NCBI RefSeq assembly: GCF_002362255.1
Contig: NZ_LPVV01000040.1
Span: forward strand, 186,001-250,000
Direction of reading: 5' to 3'
DNA: 64,000 nucleotides
Origin: Microbacterium sp. SZ1
GTDB lineage: Bacteria > Actinomycetota > Actinomycetes > Actinomycetales > Microbacteriaceae
The notes beneath the pieces were generated by a model. It saw only the letters and a program-made list of their open reading frames with translations, made no database searches and was not told the DNA's origin. Positions 56,035-64,000 of the stretch are shown in pieces. A program made the translations under genes and the position numbers. Numbering within the stretch: the first letter of the stretch is position 1; every line of letters starts with the position of its first letter.

Positions 56035-56770
56035 GGGGGAGATCCTCTCTCAGGGGCGCTCTGCGGGGGCGCACCGGCCATGACCCGTCGATGGTGTCTT
56101 CGGGATCGATGCGGCCGATGCGGATGAAGTAGTCGGTGAGGCTCGCGGCCTGGGAGCGGGCCCAGCCGATCTGCCTCTCATGAAGCTCGGAGAGCGTCAC
56201 GGGAAGCACGAACTGACGGGCCAGCGCCTGGGCGATGCGACCGGCCGCGACGGCATCGGCGGAAGCATCGTGCGCGTCCTCGAGTGGCACCGCGTAGTGC
56301 GCTGCGACGACTTGCAACGTGCGCTTACCGGGCCGATATCGATCATAAGCCTTGTCGATGACAAGGGGGTCGATGACGGGGGAGGGGTTCTTGAGCGCAG
56401 GGATGCCGTGACGTCTGGCCTCGTGCGCGAGCAGGGAGAAGTCGTAGGAGGCGTTGTAGGCGACGATGGGCACTCCCTGCGAGAGCAGCGATGCGAGGGC
56501 TGATGAGACCTGCGTCACTACTTCGAGCGCGGGACGACCGTGAGTCTGCGCATGCGCGGTCGTGATCCCGTGCACAGCGGTCGCTCCGTCCGGAATCGGG
56601 ATGCCGGGGTCGGCCATCCAGTTCCGGGCCGCGATCTCCACACCGCGAGCGTCGAGCAGACCGATGTGCGCGGTCACGATGCGATCGTGCTCGACGTCGA
56701 CCCCGGTCGTCTCGAGGTCGAACACCCCGACGCGCGTGATCCACTCGGGGAGCGGGGCGTCGCGGGGCAT
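56015..56770 (-). CDS. DEDDh 3'-5' exonuclease (DnaQ-like)
   Basis: A 251-residue exonuclease of the DNA polymerase III epsilon-like group. Exo I is VGVFDLETTGVDVEHDRIV, Exo II is IVAYNASYDFSLLAHEARR, and Exo III is LEDAHDASADAVAAGRIAQAL, so all DEDDh residues are present. The last 60 residues are a family-specific tail (LHERQIGWARSQAASL). ATG 56770 is preferred because TACCGT lies six bases upstream; ATG 56833 is an alternative. The role may be proofreading or repair. Confidence 0.9.
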   Translation of the reverse strand: MPRDAPLPEWITRVGVFDLETTGVDVEHDRIVTAHIGLLDARGVEIAARNWMADPGIPIPDGATAVHGITTAHAQTHGRPALEVVTQVSSALASLLSQGVPIVAYNASYDFSLLAHEARRHGIPALKNPSPVIDPLVIDKAYDRYRPGKRTLQVVAAHYAVPLEDAHDASADAVAAGRIAQALARQFVLPVTLSELHERQIGWARSQAASLTDYFIRIGRIDPEDTIDGSWPVRPRRAPLREDLPRAFPHP

Positions 56771-56776
56771 GGGATC

Positions 56777-56782
56777 ACGGTA
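56777..56782 (-). promoter_or_regulatory. Candidate -10 box for the DEDDh exonuclease
   Basis: TACCGT on the minus strand, six bases (GATCCC) before ATG 56770. Confidence 0.5.
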
Positions 56783-56836
56783 GAGCCGGGCACCGACATC
56801 GGTCGTGAAGGACACGGGAGCGCTCCCCGGCATCCG

Positions 56837-56842
56837 TAGACT
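56837..56842 (+). promoter_or_regulatory. Candidate -10 box for the alpha/beta hydrolase at 56.8 kb
   Basis: TAGACT, spacer TGGGGA, directly before ATG 56849. It is divergent from the exonuclease promoter. Confidence 0.6.
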
Positions 56843-56848
56843 TGGGGA

Positions 56849-57748
56849 ATGACCGTCAACTCGCCGTACGCAGACCGCCTGAGCAGACTGCCGGTGGAAC
56901 GGCACGATGTGCAGGTGCGCGGCGCTGACACCGCCTACTGGGTGTACGGCCCGGCAGACGCCGAGGTCACCCTGATCGCGGTGCACGGGTTCCGGGGCGA
57001 GCATCACGGCCTCGAGTCCGTGCTCGCCTTCCTCCCCGAGGCGCGGGTCATCGCTCCCGACCTGCCGGGCTTCGGCGAGTCCGCCCCCGTCCCCGGGAGG
57101 ACGTACGACCTCGACGAGTACGCGGCATGGTTGATCGATTTCGCCGCCCGGGTCGCTCCGGGGGCCGTCGTCCTCGGTCACTCCTTCGGATCGATCGTCA
57201 CCTCCGCCGCCGTGGCGTCAGGACTTGCGACCCCGAAGCTGATCCTGATGAATCCGATCGGCGCGCCGGCGCTCGAAGGGCCGAAGGGCGTCATGACCCG
57301 CCTCGCGGTGCTCTACTACGCGCTCGGAGCAAAGCTGCCCGAGAGGCTCGGCACGGCACTGCTGAGGAACGGACTGATCGTGCGGGTCATGAGCATCGCC
57401 ATGGCGAAGACCTCCGACCCGGCACTGCGACGATTCATTCACGATCAGCACGACACGTACTTCTCGCGCTTCGCCGACCGCGACGTGCTGCGGGACGCCT
57501 TCGTCGCGAGCGTCTCGCACGACGTGAGCCAGTTCGCCTCGTCCATCGACGTCCCGACACTGCTGATCGCGGCGCAACGCGACGACATCACGCCGATCGA
57601 GGTCGAGCGGGAGCTCGTGAAGCGCTTCCCCGACGCGGAGCTCGTCGAGATCGCCCATGTCGGGCACCTGATCCACTACGAGACGCCGGCCGAGGCCGCC
57701 GGCGCGATCCGTCGCTTCCTCAGGATTCCCGTTTCGCGAGCCCGATGA
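56849..57748 (+). CDS. Alpha/beta hydrolase
   Basis: A 299-residue alpha/beta hydrolase. The oxyanion region is LIAVHGFRGEHHGLESVLAFLP, APDLPGFGESAPVPG follows, and the nucleophile elbow is VVLGHSFGSIVTSAAVASG. The acid lies in LLIAAQRDDITPIEVE and the His in EIAHVGHLIHYETPAEAA. There is a helical cap in the middle. The substrate is unknown. Its end overlaps the convergent Lrp gene by 29 bases. Confidence 0.88.
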   Translation: MTVNSPYADRLSRLPVERHDVQVRGADTAYWVYGPADAEVTLIAVHGFRGEHHGLESVLAFLPEARVIAPDLPGFGESAPVPGRTYDLDEYAAWLIDFAARVAPGAVVLGHSFGSIVTSAAVASGLATPKLILMNPIGAPALEGPKGVMTRLAVLYYALGAKLPERLGTALLRNGLIVRVMSIAMAKTSDPALRRFIHDQHDTYFSRFADRDVLRDAFVASVSHDVSQFASSIDVPTLLIAAQRDDITPIEVERELVKRFPDAELVEIAHVGHLIHYETPAEAAGAIRRFLRIPVSRAR

Positions 57749-58193
57749 GCCCGGCGACCCGGAACGGGATGACTTCGCCCATGGCGAGCGACGTCTCGGT
57801 GCGCTCGACCCCCTCGATCGACAGGATGCGCGCGTCGGTGTCGAACAGGTGACGGGCGTCGCGGCACGCGACCCGCGCGAGCAGGTCGATGGAGCCGCTG
57901 AGACCGTGCGCCTGCACGACCTCGGGGATGCGCGCGAGCTCGTTGATGATGCGCGGCAGCTCGGTCTGACGCACGCCGATGCTCACGAAGGCCTGCAGGG
58001 GGAATCCGAGCACGTCGGTGGAGAACGACCTCTCGTAGGAGAGGAAGACGCCGGTCTGCTCGAGACGCGCCATGCGCGCCTGGATGGTGTTGCGCGAGAG
58101 GCCGAGATTTTCAGCGAGCGCCACGATCGTGACTCGCGGATCGTCGGCGAGCGCGGCGAGGAGTTCCAGATCGATGCGGTCGAGGCCAGCCAT
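57720..58193 (-). CDS. Lrp/AsnC family regulator, probable bkd regulator
   Basis: A 157-residue Lrp/AsnC regulator. The N-terminal HTH is LDRIDLELLAALADDPRVTIVALAENLGLSRNTIQARMARLEQTG. The C-terminal RAM ligand domain spans LQAFVSIGVRQTELPRIINELARIPEVVQAHGLSGSIDLLARVACRD. It is divergent from the 2-oxo acid dehydrogenase operon, the position of BkdR in other bacteria, and a TTGAGCA palindrome lies between. It is therefore a probable activator or repressor of that operon, sensing branched-chain amino acids. Confidence 0.9.
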   Translation of the reverse strand: MAGLDRIDLELLAALADDPRVTIVALAENLGLSRNTIQARMARLEQTGVFLSYERSFSTDVLGFPLQAFVSIGVRQTELPRIINELARIPEVVQAHGLSGSIDLLARVACRDARHLFDTDARILSIEGVERTETSLAMGEVIPFRVAGLIGLAKRES

Positions 58194-58228
58194 AGTGCCA
58201 AAGAGTAGCAGGGCGGTATTCCGCTGAA

Positions 58229-58245
58229 TTGAGCAACATGCTCAA
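58229..58245. promoter_or_regulatory. Candidate Lrp/BkdR operator
   Basis: TTGAGCA-ACA-TGCTCAA, a perfect 7-bp inverted repeat. It sits between the Lrp gene and the E1alpha promoter. A further TTGAGC half-site, 16 bases on, overlaps the -35 box. Confidence 0.6.
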
Positions 58246-58260
58246 GCGCTCTTCCATTGC

Positions 58261-58289
58261 TTGAGCGAGGTGATGAGCGGACGTACGCT
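58261..58289 (+). promoter_or_regulatory. Sigma-70-like promoter of the 2-oxo acid dehydrogenase operon
   Basis: -35 TTGAGC and -10 TACGCT with a 17-base spacer, the clearest two-box promoter in the window. The predicted leader is about 65 bases. The -35 also forms a half-site of the upstream palindrome, so Lrp binding could act on it directly. Confidence 0.65.
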
Positions 58290-58361
58290 CTGGTTAGCCG
58301 GTGACGATGCCGGCCCCGCGTGCCGCGCCCCGCGAGGACGCCGCGAATGAGGAGGACGATG

Positions 58362-59477
58362 ATGTCACCGCAGATCACCCCGATCGCCGACACCGCGCAG
58401 GATCTGGAGCTCGCCGAGCGCATCTTGACCCCCGACGGCGTGCGGATCCCCAACCCGCAGCTCGACCGCTTCGTACAGGACGTCGACCCCGCGCAGCTGC
58501 GCGCGCTGCTCCGCGACATGGTCGTGCTCCGCCGTATCGACACGGAGGGCGTCGCCCTCCAGCGTCAGGGGCAGCTCGGCCTCTGGGCGCCGTGCCAGGG
58601 GCAGGAGGCCACGCAGATCGGCACGGCACGGGCTCTGGCCCCGCATGACTACGTGTTCCCGAGCTACCGGGAGACCGGCGTCATCTACGCGCGCGGCGCT
58701 CAGCCCGGCGACTACGTGCGCATGTGGCGGGGTGAGGAAGGTGCGGGGCATGACCCTGCGGCACTCCGCGTCGCGCCGCTGCAGATCATCATCGGGGCGC
58801 AGTCGCTGCACGCGGTCGGGTATGCCCTCGGCATCCGTCACGACGGTGCCGATGAGGTGGCCGTCACCTATTTCGGCGACGGTGCGACGAGCCAGGGCGA
58901 CGTGAACGAGGCGATGATCTTCGCCGCGTCGTATCAGGCGCCCGTCGTGTTCGTGTGTCAGAACAACCACTGGGCGATCTCGGAACCGGTGGCGCTGCAG
59001 TCGCAGTACCCCATCGCAGGGCGGGCGCCGGGCTTCGGCATCCCGAGCCTGCGTGTGGACGGCAACGATGTCCTGGCATGCATGGCGGCGATGCGGTGGG
59101 CGCTCGACCACGCTCGGTCGGGCAAGGGCCCCGCCTACATCGAGGCCGTCACGTACCGGATGGGGCCGCACACGACGGCCGACGACCCGACGAGATACCG
59201 CCCGGCCGAGGAGCTCGACGCGTGGCGCGACCGCGACCCGATCGCCCGTCTGGAGACCTACCTGCGGGGGATCGGCGAGCTCGACGACGAGCACCTCGCC
59301 GAGACGCAGGCGGTGGCGGACGCCGTGGCGAAGGAGATGCGGGCGGAGTGCCTCGGCATGGTCACCCGTGAGCCGCTCGCGGTCTTCGACGGCGTGTACG
59401 CCGAGCCGCACGCCGGGCTCGAGCGCCAGCGCGACGAGTACGCGGCGTATCTCTCGACGTTCGAGGGCGAGGTCTGA
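58362..59477 (+). CDS. bkdA: 2-oxo acid dehydrogenase E1 alpha subunit, probably branched-chain
   Basis: A ThDP-dependent E1 alpha subunit, 371 residues. The ThDP motif is VTYFGDGATSQGDVNEAMIFAASYQAPVVFVCQNNHWAIS (GDG...NN). VFPSYRETGVIYARG and YRMGPHTTADDPTRYR, the phosphorylation-loop region, are conserved. It decarboxylates the 2-oxo acid and passes the acyl group to E2. Pyruvate cannot be ruled out from sequence alone. The Lrp regulator and the acyl-CoA carboxylase next door favour branched-chain substrates. ATG 58362 has GGAGG at six bases; ATG 58359 is too close. Confidence 0.85.
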   Translation: MSPQITPIADTAQDLELAERILTPDGVRIPNPQLDRFVQDVDPAQLRALLRDMVVLRRIDTEGVALQRQGQLGLWAPCQGQEATQIGTARALAPHDYVFPSYRETGVIYARGAQPGDYVRMWRGEEGAGHDPAALRVAPLQIIIGAQSLHAVGYALGIRHDGADEVAVTYFGDGATSQGDVNEAMIFAASYQAPVVFVCQNNHWAISEPVALQSQYPIAGRAPGFGIPSLRVDGNDVLACMAAMRWALDHARSGKGPAYIEAVTYRMGPHTTADDPTRYRPAEELDAWRDRDPIARLETYLRGIGELDDEHLAETQAVADAVAKEMRAECLGMVTREPLAVFDGVYAEPHAGLERQRDEYAAYLSTFEGEV

Positions 59478-59479
59478 TC

Positions 59480-60490
59480 GTGGCGGAGCTCACTCTCGGG
59501 AAGGCTCTCGGGGCAGGATTGCGTCAGGCGATGCGCGACGACGACAGGGTCGTGCTGCTGGGCGAGGACATCGGGAAGCTCGGTGGGGTCTTCCGCATCA
59601 CCGACGGGCTGCTGGACGAGTTCGGGCCGGCGCGCGTCATCGACACCCCGCTGGCGGAGTCCGGCATCGTCGGGATGGCCGTCGGACTCGCGTTCCGCGG
59701 ATACCGCCCGGTCGTCGAGATCCAGTTCGACGGCTTCGTGTACCCGGCGTTCGACCAGATCGTCGCGCAGGTCGCGAAGCTGCACTATCGCACCCAGGGA
59801 CGGGTGAGGATGCCGATCACGATCCGCATCCCGTGGGCGGGAGGCATCGGTGCCGCCGAACATCACTCGGAGTCGCCGGAGGCGTACTTCGTGCACACGG
59901 CGGGCCTGCGTGTGATCGCCGTCTCGAATCCGGAAGACGCTTATCGCAGCCTTCGGCAGGCGATCACGAGCGACGACCCCGTGATCTTCTTCGAGCCCAA
60001 GCGCCTGTACCACCACAAGGGGGAGGTCGACCTCGAGGCGCCCCTCGCGGACGCTGCGCCGATGGGACTCGCGCGCGTCGTGAGACCAGGCACGGATGCC
60101 ACGCTCATCACCTACGGGGCGATGGTGGGCACCGCGCTGCAGGCCGCCGATGCCGCGGAAGACGAGGGCGTCTCGCTCGAGGTGATCGACCTCCGGTCAC
60201 TGTCGCCCGTCGACTACGACTCCGTGGCCGCATCGGTGCGCAAGACGGGACGCGTGGTCGTCGCGCACGAGGCCTCCCGCGAGGCGGGTGTGGCTGCCGA
60301 GGTCATCGCGAGCATCACCGAACGCTGCTTCGAATACCTCGAGTCGGCGCCGCTGCGGGTGACGGGTCACGACATCCCGTACCCGCCCGCGAAGCTCGAG
60401 AAGCACCACCTCCCCGACCTCGACCGGCTGCTCGACGCGGTCGACCGGGTCATGGACCGACCGAACAGCCTGACGGGGGCCGACGCATGA
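59480..60490 (+). CDS. bkdB: 2-oxo acid dehydrogenase E1 beta subunit, probably branched-chain
   Basis: E1 beta, 336 residues. The start MAELTLGKALGAGLRQAMRDDDRVVLLGEDIGKLGGVFRIT carries the ThDP-contact GEDIG. VIDTPLAESGIVGMAVGLAFRGYRPVVEIQF and IPWAGGIGAAEHHSESPEAYFVHTAGLRV are family landmarks. The C-terminal part is the transketolase C-domain. GTG 59480 follows the E1 alpha stop by two bases, and the TGA overlaps the E2 ATG. It forms the alpha2beta2 E1 with the preceding gene. Confidence 0.87.
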   Translation: MAELTLGKALGAGLRQAMRDDDRVVLLGEDIGKLGGVFRITDGLLDEFGPARVIDTPLAESGIVGMAVGLAFRGYRPVVEIQFDGFVYPAFDQIVAQVAKLHYRTQGRVRMPITIRIPWAGGIGAAEHHSESPEAYFVHTAGLRVIAVSNPEDAYRSLRQAITSDDPVIFFEPKRLYHHKGEVDLEAPLADAAPMGLARVVRPGTDATLITYGAMVGTALQAADAAEDEGVSLEVIDLRSLSPVDYDSVAASVRKTGRVVVAHEASREAGVAAEVIASITERCFEYLESAPLRVTGHDIPYPPAKLEKHHLPDLDRLLDAVDRVMDRPNSLTGADA

Positions 60491-61866
60491 TCGCAGAGTT
60501 CCGCCTTCCCGACCTGGGCGAGGGCCTGACCGAGGCGGAGGTCGTGCAATGGCTCGTCTCCCCGGGCGACCCCGTCGCGTTGAACCAGACCCTGGCCGAG
60601 GTTGAGACCGCGAAGGCCGTCGTCGAATTGCCCTCGCCGTACGAGGGCACCGTCTCGACTCTGCATGCCGAGGCGGGGGAGACCGTGGCCGTCGGCGCGC
60701 CGCTCATCGCGTTCGACGTGCAGGGTGCCGATGAACAGGTATCCGCGCCCGAACAGCGCGCGACCGCGGATGCCGAGGAGAAGGCGCAGCCCAACCTCGT
60801 CGGCTACGGTGCGGCGCCCACGGCATCCGGCCGCCCGGCTCGTCGCGCACGTCGTGGGGGAGTGCTGCCGCAAACCGACACCGCCGTGCTCGAGGCGGCG
60901 CCGCACGACGCCACGCCCTCGCTGTCGTCGGAGACGGTCGTCGAGCGACCGCGCTCCACTCCGCCGGTGCGCGCGCACGCGAAGCGCCTCGGCGTCGACC
61001 TGGTGCTGATCGCCGCGGAGGTCGGTGACCGGCTCATCACTCGTGCCGACGTCGACGCCTACGCGGCCCGCGTCGGAGCGGCGCCGGTCATGGCTCCGCC
61101 GTCGACGACGGCGGCGGCGCCGGCCTCGGCGGTACCGGACAGTCCGGCCGGGCTCGGCGCGCGGGACCGCGAGACGCGCATCCCGATCCGCGGAGTCCGC
61201 AAGCACACGGCGGCCGCCATGGTGCAGAGCGCGTTCACGGCGCCGCACGTCACGGTCTTTCACACGGTCGATGTGACCGCGACCATGGACCTCGTCGCCT
61301 CGCTGCGGGAGGATCGGCGCTTGGCCGAGCATCGGATCGGACCGCTGGCCGTGGTCGCCAAGGCGGTGTGCATGGCCCTGCCGCGCACGCCGGGCCTCAA
61401 CTCCCACTGGGATGAGCAGGCGGGCGAGATCGTCGAATACGGGTACGTCGACCTCGGTATCGCCGCGGCGACTGATCGCGGTCTCATCGTCCCGAACATC
61501 AGGGAGGCTCAGTCGCTCACGCTCACACAGCTGGCGGACGCGATCTCCGCCCTGGCGAGCACGGCGCGGTCGGGCAAGACGTCGCCGGCTGAGCTCGCCG
61601 GCGGCACCTTCTCGATCTCGAACATCGGCGTGTTCGGTGTCGACGCCGGCACCCCGATCCTGCCGCCGGGGCAATCGGGCATCCTCGCCGTCGGTGCTGT
61701 CCGGCGACAGCCGTGGGAGTACCGCGGCGAGATCGCTCTGCGGCAGTTGATGACCCTGAGCCTCTCGTTCGACCATCGACTGGTCGACGGGGCAGAGGGT
61801 GCGCGGTTCCTCAAGGACGTCGCCGACGTGCTGGAGGAGCCGGGTCGGGCGATGCTGTTCAGCTAG
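60487..61866 (+). CDS. bkdC: Dihydrolipoamide acyltransferase E2, probably branched-chain
   Basis: E2, 459 residues, with one lipoyl domain (residues 1-80, lipoyl Lys43 in VETAKAVVEL), an Ala/Pro-rich linker, and a peripheral-subunit-binding domain (about 155-195, PPVRAHAKRLGVDLVLIAAEV). A second linker and the catalytic core follow (ETRIPIRGVRKHTAAAMVQSAFTAPHVTVFHTVDVTATM...). The active site is LSFDHRLVDGAEGARFL. It takes the acyl group from E1 to CoA. No E3 (lpd) follows, so the complex must borrow one from elsewhere. It is convergent with the TetR gene, overlapping by eight bases. Confidence 0.88.
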   Translation: MIAEFRLPDLGEGLTEAEVVQWLVSPGDPVALNQTLAEVETAKAVVELPSPYEGTVSTLHAEAGETVAVGAPLIAFDVQGADEQVSAPEQRATADAEEKAQPNLVGYGAAPTASGRPARRARRGGVLPQTDTAVLEAAPHDATPSLSSETVVERPRSTPPVRAHAKRLGVDLVLIAAEVGDRLITRADVDAYAARVGAAPVMAPPSTTAAAPASAVPDSPAGLGARDRETRIPIRGVRKHTAAAMVQSAFTAPHVTVFHTVDVTATMDLVASLREDRRLAEHRIGPLAVVAKAVCMALPRTPGLNSHWDEQAGEIVEYGYVDLGIAAATDRGLIVPNIREAQSLTLTQLADAISALASTARSGKTSPAELAGGTFSISNIGVFGVDAGTPILPPGQSGILAVGAVRRQPWEYRGEIALRQLMTLSLSFDHRLVDGAEGARFLKDVADVLEEPGRAMLFS

Positions 61867-62452
61867 GTGCGCGCAGCGCCGCCTCCGCCATCGCCCCGAG
61901 CACCGCGGCGGTCGCGGAGCGGCGGCGCGATGCGGAGCGCGTGCTGTGCGGCGTGGAGTTGATGAGACCGAAGCAGGCCTGCACGCGCAGGCGCAGTTCG
62001 TCGAGGTCCGCCTCGACCAGCGGCGCCAGCGTGCGGATCCACAGCTCGATGTAGGCCCGCTGCAGTCGCCGCACCTCGGCGTGATCGCTTGCAGCGAGCT
62101 GCACGACGTCCCGATCGTGCACGCGGATCACGTCGGCGTGACCGAGCGCGAATTCCACATGGAACGCGATCAGCGCCCGCATCCTCTCCGCATCGTCCGC
62201 GGCCCGCGCCGCGACGTCCGTGCCGCCGGAGATGAGGTCCTCGCTGACCTGCACCAGCACGGCGCCCAGCAGCGCCTGCTTGCCGGCGAAGTGGCGGTAC
62301 ACGGCCGGGCCCGACACACCGACGGCCGCACCGATGTCCTCCAGGCTCACGCCGTTGTAGCCGCGCTCGGCGAAGAGCCGCGCGGCCTCGCGGAGGATGG
62401 CGTCGGAGCGCTCGGCCTTGGCGCGGTCGCGGGCCGTCACGGGGGTTGTCAT
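61859..62452 (-). CDS. TetR family regulator
   Basis: A 197-residue TetR-type repressor. The HTH is ILREAARLFAERGYNGVSLEDIGAAVGVSGPAVYRHFAGKQALL. The C-terminal ligand domain is helical and ends in an Arg/Ser/Ala-rich tail. It is divergent from the acyl-CoA carboxylase beta gene with a perfect palindrome between them, so it likely represses that operon and itself. By analogy with actinobacterial accD1/accA1 clusters the ligand could be an acyl-CoA of leucine breakdown; that is inference. Confidence 0.9.
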   Translation of the reverse strand: MTTPVTARDRAKAERSDAILREAARLFAERGYNGVSLEDIGAAVGVSGPAVYRHFAGKQALLGAVLVQVSEDLISGGTDVAARAADDAERMRALIAFHVEFALGHADVIRVHDRDVVQLAASDHAEVRRLQRAYIELWIRTLAPLVEADLDELRLRVQACFGLINSTPHSTRSASRRRSATAAVLGAMAEAALRAPS

Positions 62453-62482
62453 CTCAGTTAATCCTCGCTAACCTGATGCAAT

Positions 62483-62502
62483 CGGTTAGTGAACACTAAC
62501 CG
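62483..62502. promoter_or_regulatory. Candidate TetR operator
   Basis: CGGTTAGTG and CACTAACCG around AA, a perfect inverted repeat in the 112-base divergent gap. A weaker TTA...TAAC half-site pair lies at 62458-62472, nearer the TetR start. Confidence 0.7.
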
Positions 62503-62564
62503 AAAAGCGCATCGAGCGCGCCGATCGTTACAGAGGCGCGATGTGGGTCGAGGAGGACAACACG

Positions 62565-64000
62565 ATGCCGGTATCCCAGGAGACCCTGGCAGCGGATCTG
62601 CGCCAGCGCCTCGCGACCGCCGCACGCGGCGGGCCGGAGGCCTCGCGGCAGAGGCACGTGGCCCGCGGAAAGCTGCTCCCGCGCGACCGGGTGACCCGGT
62701 TGCTGGACGAGGGCAGCCCCTTCGTGGAGATCGCACCCCTCGCCGCCGATGGCCTGTACGACGGTGAAGCGCCGGGGGCAGGAGTCATCGCCGGCATCGG
62801 CCTCGTGCACGGTCGGCACGTCATGGTCGTGTGCAACGACGCCACGGTCAAAGGAGGGACCTATCTGCCCCTCACCGTGAAGAAGCACCTGCGCGCGCAG
62901 GAAATCGCGCTCGAGAACAGGCTGCCGTGCCTCTATCTCGTCGACTCCGGCGGTGCGTTCCTGCCGAAGCAGGACGAAGTGTTCCCCGACCGCGAGCACT
63001 TCGGCCGCATCTTCTACAACCAGGCGCGGATGTCGGCGGAGGGCATCCCGCAGCTGGCCGCCGTGCTCGGATCCTGCACTGCCGGCGGCGCATATGTGCC
63101 GGCGATGAGCGACGAGACGGTGATCGTCCGCAACCAGGGGACGATCTTCCTGGGCGGGCCGCCGCTCGTGAAGGCCGCGATCGGCGAGGTCGTCACAGCC
63201 GAGGAGCTCGGCGGCGGCGAACTGCACGCCCGTCGCAGCGGCGTCGTCGACCACCTCGCCGACGACGACGAGCACGCGCTCGAGATCCTCCGCGACATCG
63301 TCGCCACGCTCCCCGCTCCGGCCCCGCCCGCGTGGGAGGTGCACGAGAACAGACCTCCCGCCGAGCTCGGGTCTCTGTACGACGTCGTGCCGGTCGACGT
63401 CAACGAGGCGTACGACGTGCACGTGGTCATCGACCGTCTCGTCGACGGAGACAGCTTCCGCGAGTTCAAGGCCGAGTACGGCACCACGCTCGTCACCGGA
63501 TTCGCACGGCTGCACGGTCACCCGGTGGGCATCGTCGCCAACAACGGCGTGCTCTTCAGCGAGTCGGCGCTCAAGGGCGCCCACTTCATCGAGCTCTGCG
63601 ACCAGCGCGGCGTCCCCCTGCTGTTCCTGCAGAACATCACGGGCTTCATGGTCGGATCGGATGCCGAGGCCGGCGGGATCGCGAAGGACGGCGCGAAGAT
63701 GGTCACCGCCGTCGCGAGCACGAGGGTGCCGAAGCTCACCGTGATCGTCGGCGGCTCATTCGGCGCCGGCAACTACTCCATGTGCGGACGCGCGTACTCG
63801 CCTCGATTCCTGTGGACCTGGCCGGCCAGTCGGATCTCCGTCATGGGCGGCGCGCAGGCGGCATCCGTCCTCGCCACGGTGAAGGAGGACCAGCTCGCCG
63901 CACGAGGCGAGTCGTGGAGCGCCGATGAGCGTTCCGCATTCCAGCAGCCGATCCGCGAGCAGTACGAGACGCAGGGCGAGCCGTATTACGCGACGGCACG
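62565..64000 (+). CDS. accD1: Acyl-CoA carboxylase beta subunit, partial
   Basis: The carboxyltransferase (beta) subunit of a biotin-dependent acyl-CoA carboxylase. 478 complete codons are visible before the window ends, still open. The N-terminal domain has the acyl-CoA site ([56 protein letters not shown], which is MCC-beta-like). The oxyanion [11 protein letters not shown] and the C-domain [39 protein letters not shown] follow. It looks like a methylcrotonyl-CoA carboxylase beta, the leucine pathway enzyme. ATG 62565 has AGGAGG upstream. Confidence 0.9.
   Translation, partial: MPVSQETLAADLRQRLATAARGGPEASRQRHVARGKLLPRDRVTRLLDEGSPFVEIAPLAADGLYDGEAPGAGVIAGIGLVHGRHVMVVCNDATVKGGTYLPLTVKKHLRAQEIALENRLPCLYLVDSGGAFLPKQDEVFPDREHFGRIFYNQARMSAEGIPQLAAVLGSCTAGGAYVPAMSDETVIVRNQGTIFLGGPPLVKAAIGEVVTAEELGGGELHARRSGVVDHLADDDEHALEILRDIVATLPAPAPPAWEVHENRPPAELGSLYDVVPVDVNEAYDVHVVIDRLVDGDSFREFKAEYGTTLVTGFARLHGHPVGIVANNGVLFSESALKGAHFIELCDQRGVPLLFLQNITGFMVGSDAEAGGIAKDGAKMVTAVASTRVPKLTVIVGGSFGAGNYSMCGRAYSPRFLWTWPASRISVMGGAQAASVLATVKEDQLAARGESWSADERSAFQQPIREQYETQGEPYYATA

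Noticed and set aside
56771..56833. ATG 56833 as the exonuclease start
   Set aside because: The added 21 residues are not conserved-looking and the -10 box fits ATG 56770. It would also run close into the divergent hydrolase promoter.

Overview
The window is high-GC DNA from an actinobacterium, most likely family Microbacteriaceae and probably Microbacterium (an inference from gene content and order; no 16S rRNA is present). The supporting signs are the order rpsB-tsf-pyrH-frr-cdsA, a GatCAB amidotransferase, a GlgX-GlgE-GlgB glycogen cluster, an actinobacterial-type ferrochelatase with a C-terminal Cys cluster, and many genes whose -10 box lies only 6-7 bases before the start codon. Coding density is very high. 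No gene-free stretch exceeds 300 bases, and I see no insertion sequence, prophage, CRISPR array, rRNA or recognisable mobile element.

Region by region. 1-4.4 kb: translation and lipid core (rpsB end, tsf, pyrH, frr, cdsA, a DivIVA-domain protein). 4.4-10.3 kb: a secreted lysozyme-fold protein, a small zinc-ribbon protein, an alpha/beta hydrolase convergent with an AI-2E family transporter, then a large membrane/lipoprotein fusion translationally coupled to a thioredoxin-TPR protein. 10.3-16.8 kb (minus): glgX-glgE-glgB. 16.9-21.5 kb: cysteine desulfurase, mnmA (2-thiouridine in tRNA) and ligA. 21.5-25.7 kb (minus): GNAT, DEAD-box helicase, acyl-CoA ligase. 25.8-31.4 kb: gatCAB, dinB, a GerW/YtfJ-like protein and a P-loop kinase-like protein. 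31.4-35.3 kb (minus): zincin-clpS-DUF2017 operon, a LysE exporter and a CopB-type copper ATPase behind a perfect CsoR-like palindrome.

35.3-38.2 kb: tRNA-His, orn, tRNA-Arg, a two-gene unit (89-aa protein plus HNH protein) with a near-perfect LexA box over its -10, a divergent SSB paralogue that lacks the acidic tip, and a lipoprotein. 38.3-42.2 kb: ettA, two hot-dog thioesterases and a conserved protein of unknown function. 42.2-48 kb (minus): an mscS-glbO-flavoprotein operon and pepN. 48.1-53 kb: ferrochelatase, rpiB, a Nei/Fpg glycosylase, a PaiB-like flavoprotein and an amidohydrolase, ending in a 20-bp hairpin shared with dps. 53-57.7 kb: dps, gamma carbonic anhydrase, a CAU-decoding tRNA, small proteins, an AraC regulator, a DEDDh exonuclease and an alpha/beta hydrolase.

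57.7-64 kb: a branched-chain amino acid catabolic locus. A divergent Lrp/AsnC regulator faces E1alpha-E1beta-E2 of a 2-oxo acid dehydrogenase. Next come a TetR regulator and, divergent from it across a perfect palindrome, the start of an acyl-CoA carboxylase beta subunit that runs off the window.

Most of this is housekeeping sequence. I found no convincing wholly new system. The items most worth a second look are the leaderless promoter architecture, the LexA-box HNH unit next to an SSB paralogue, the membrane/lipoprotein fusion with an internal lipobox, and the palindromic operators.
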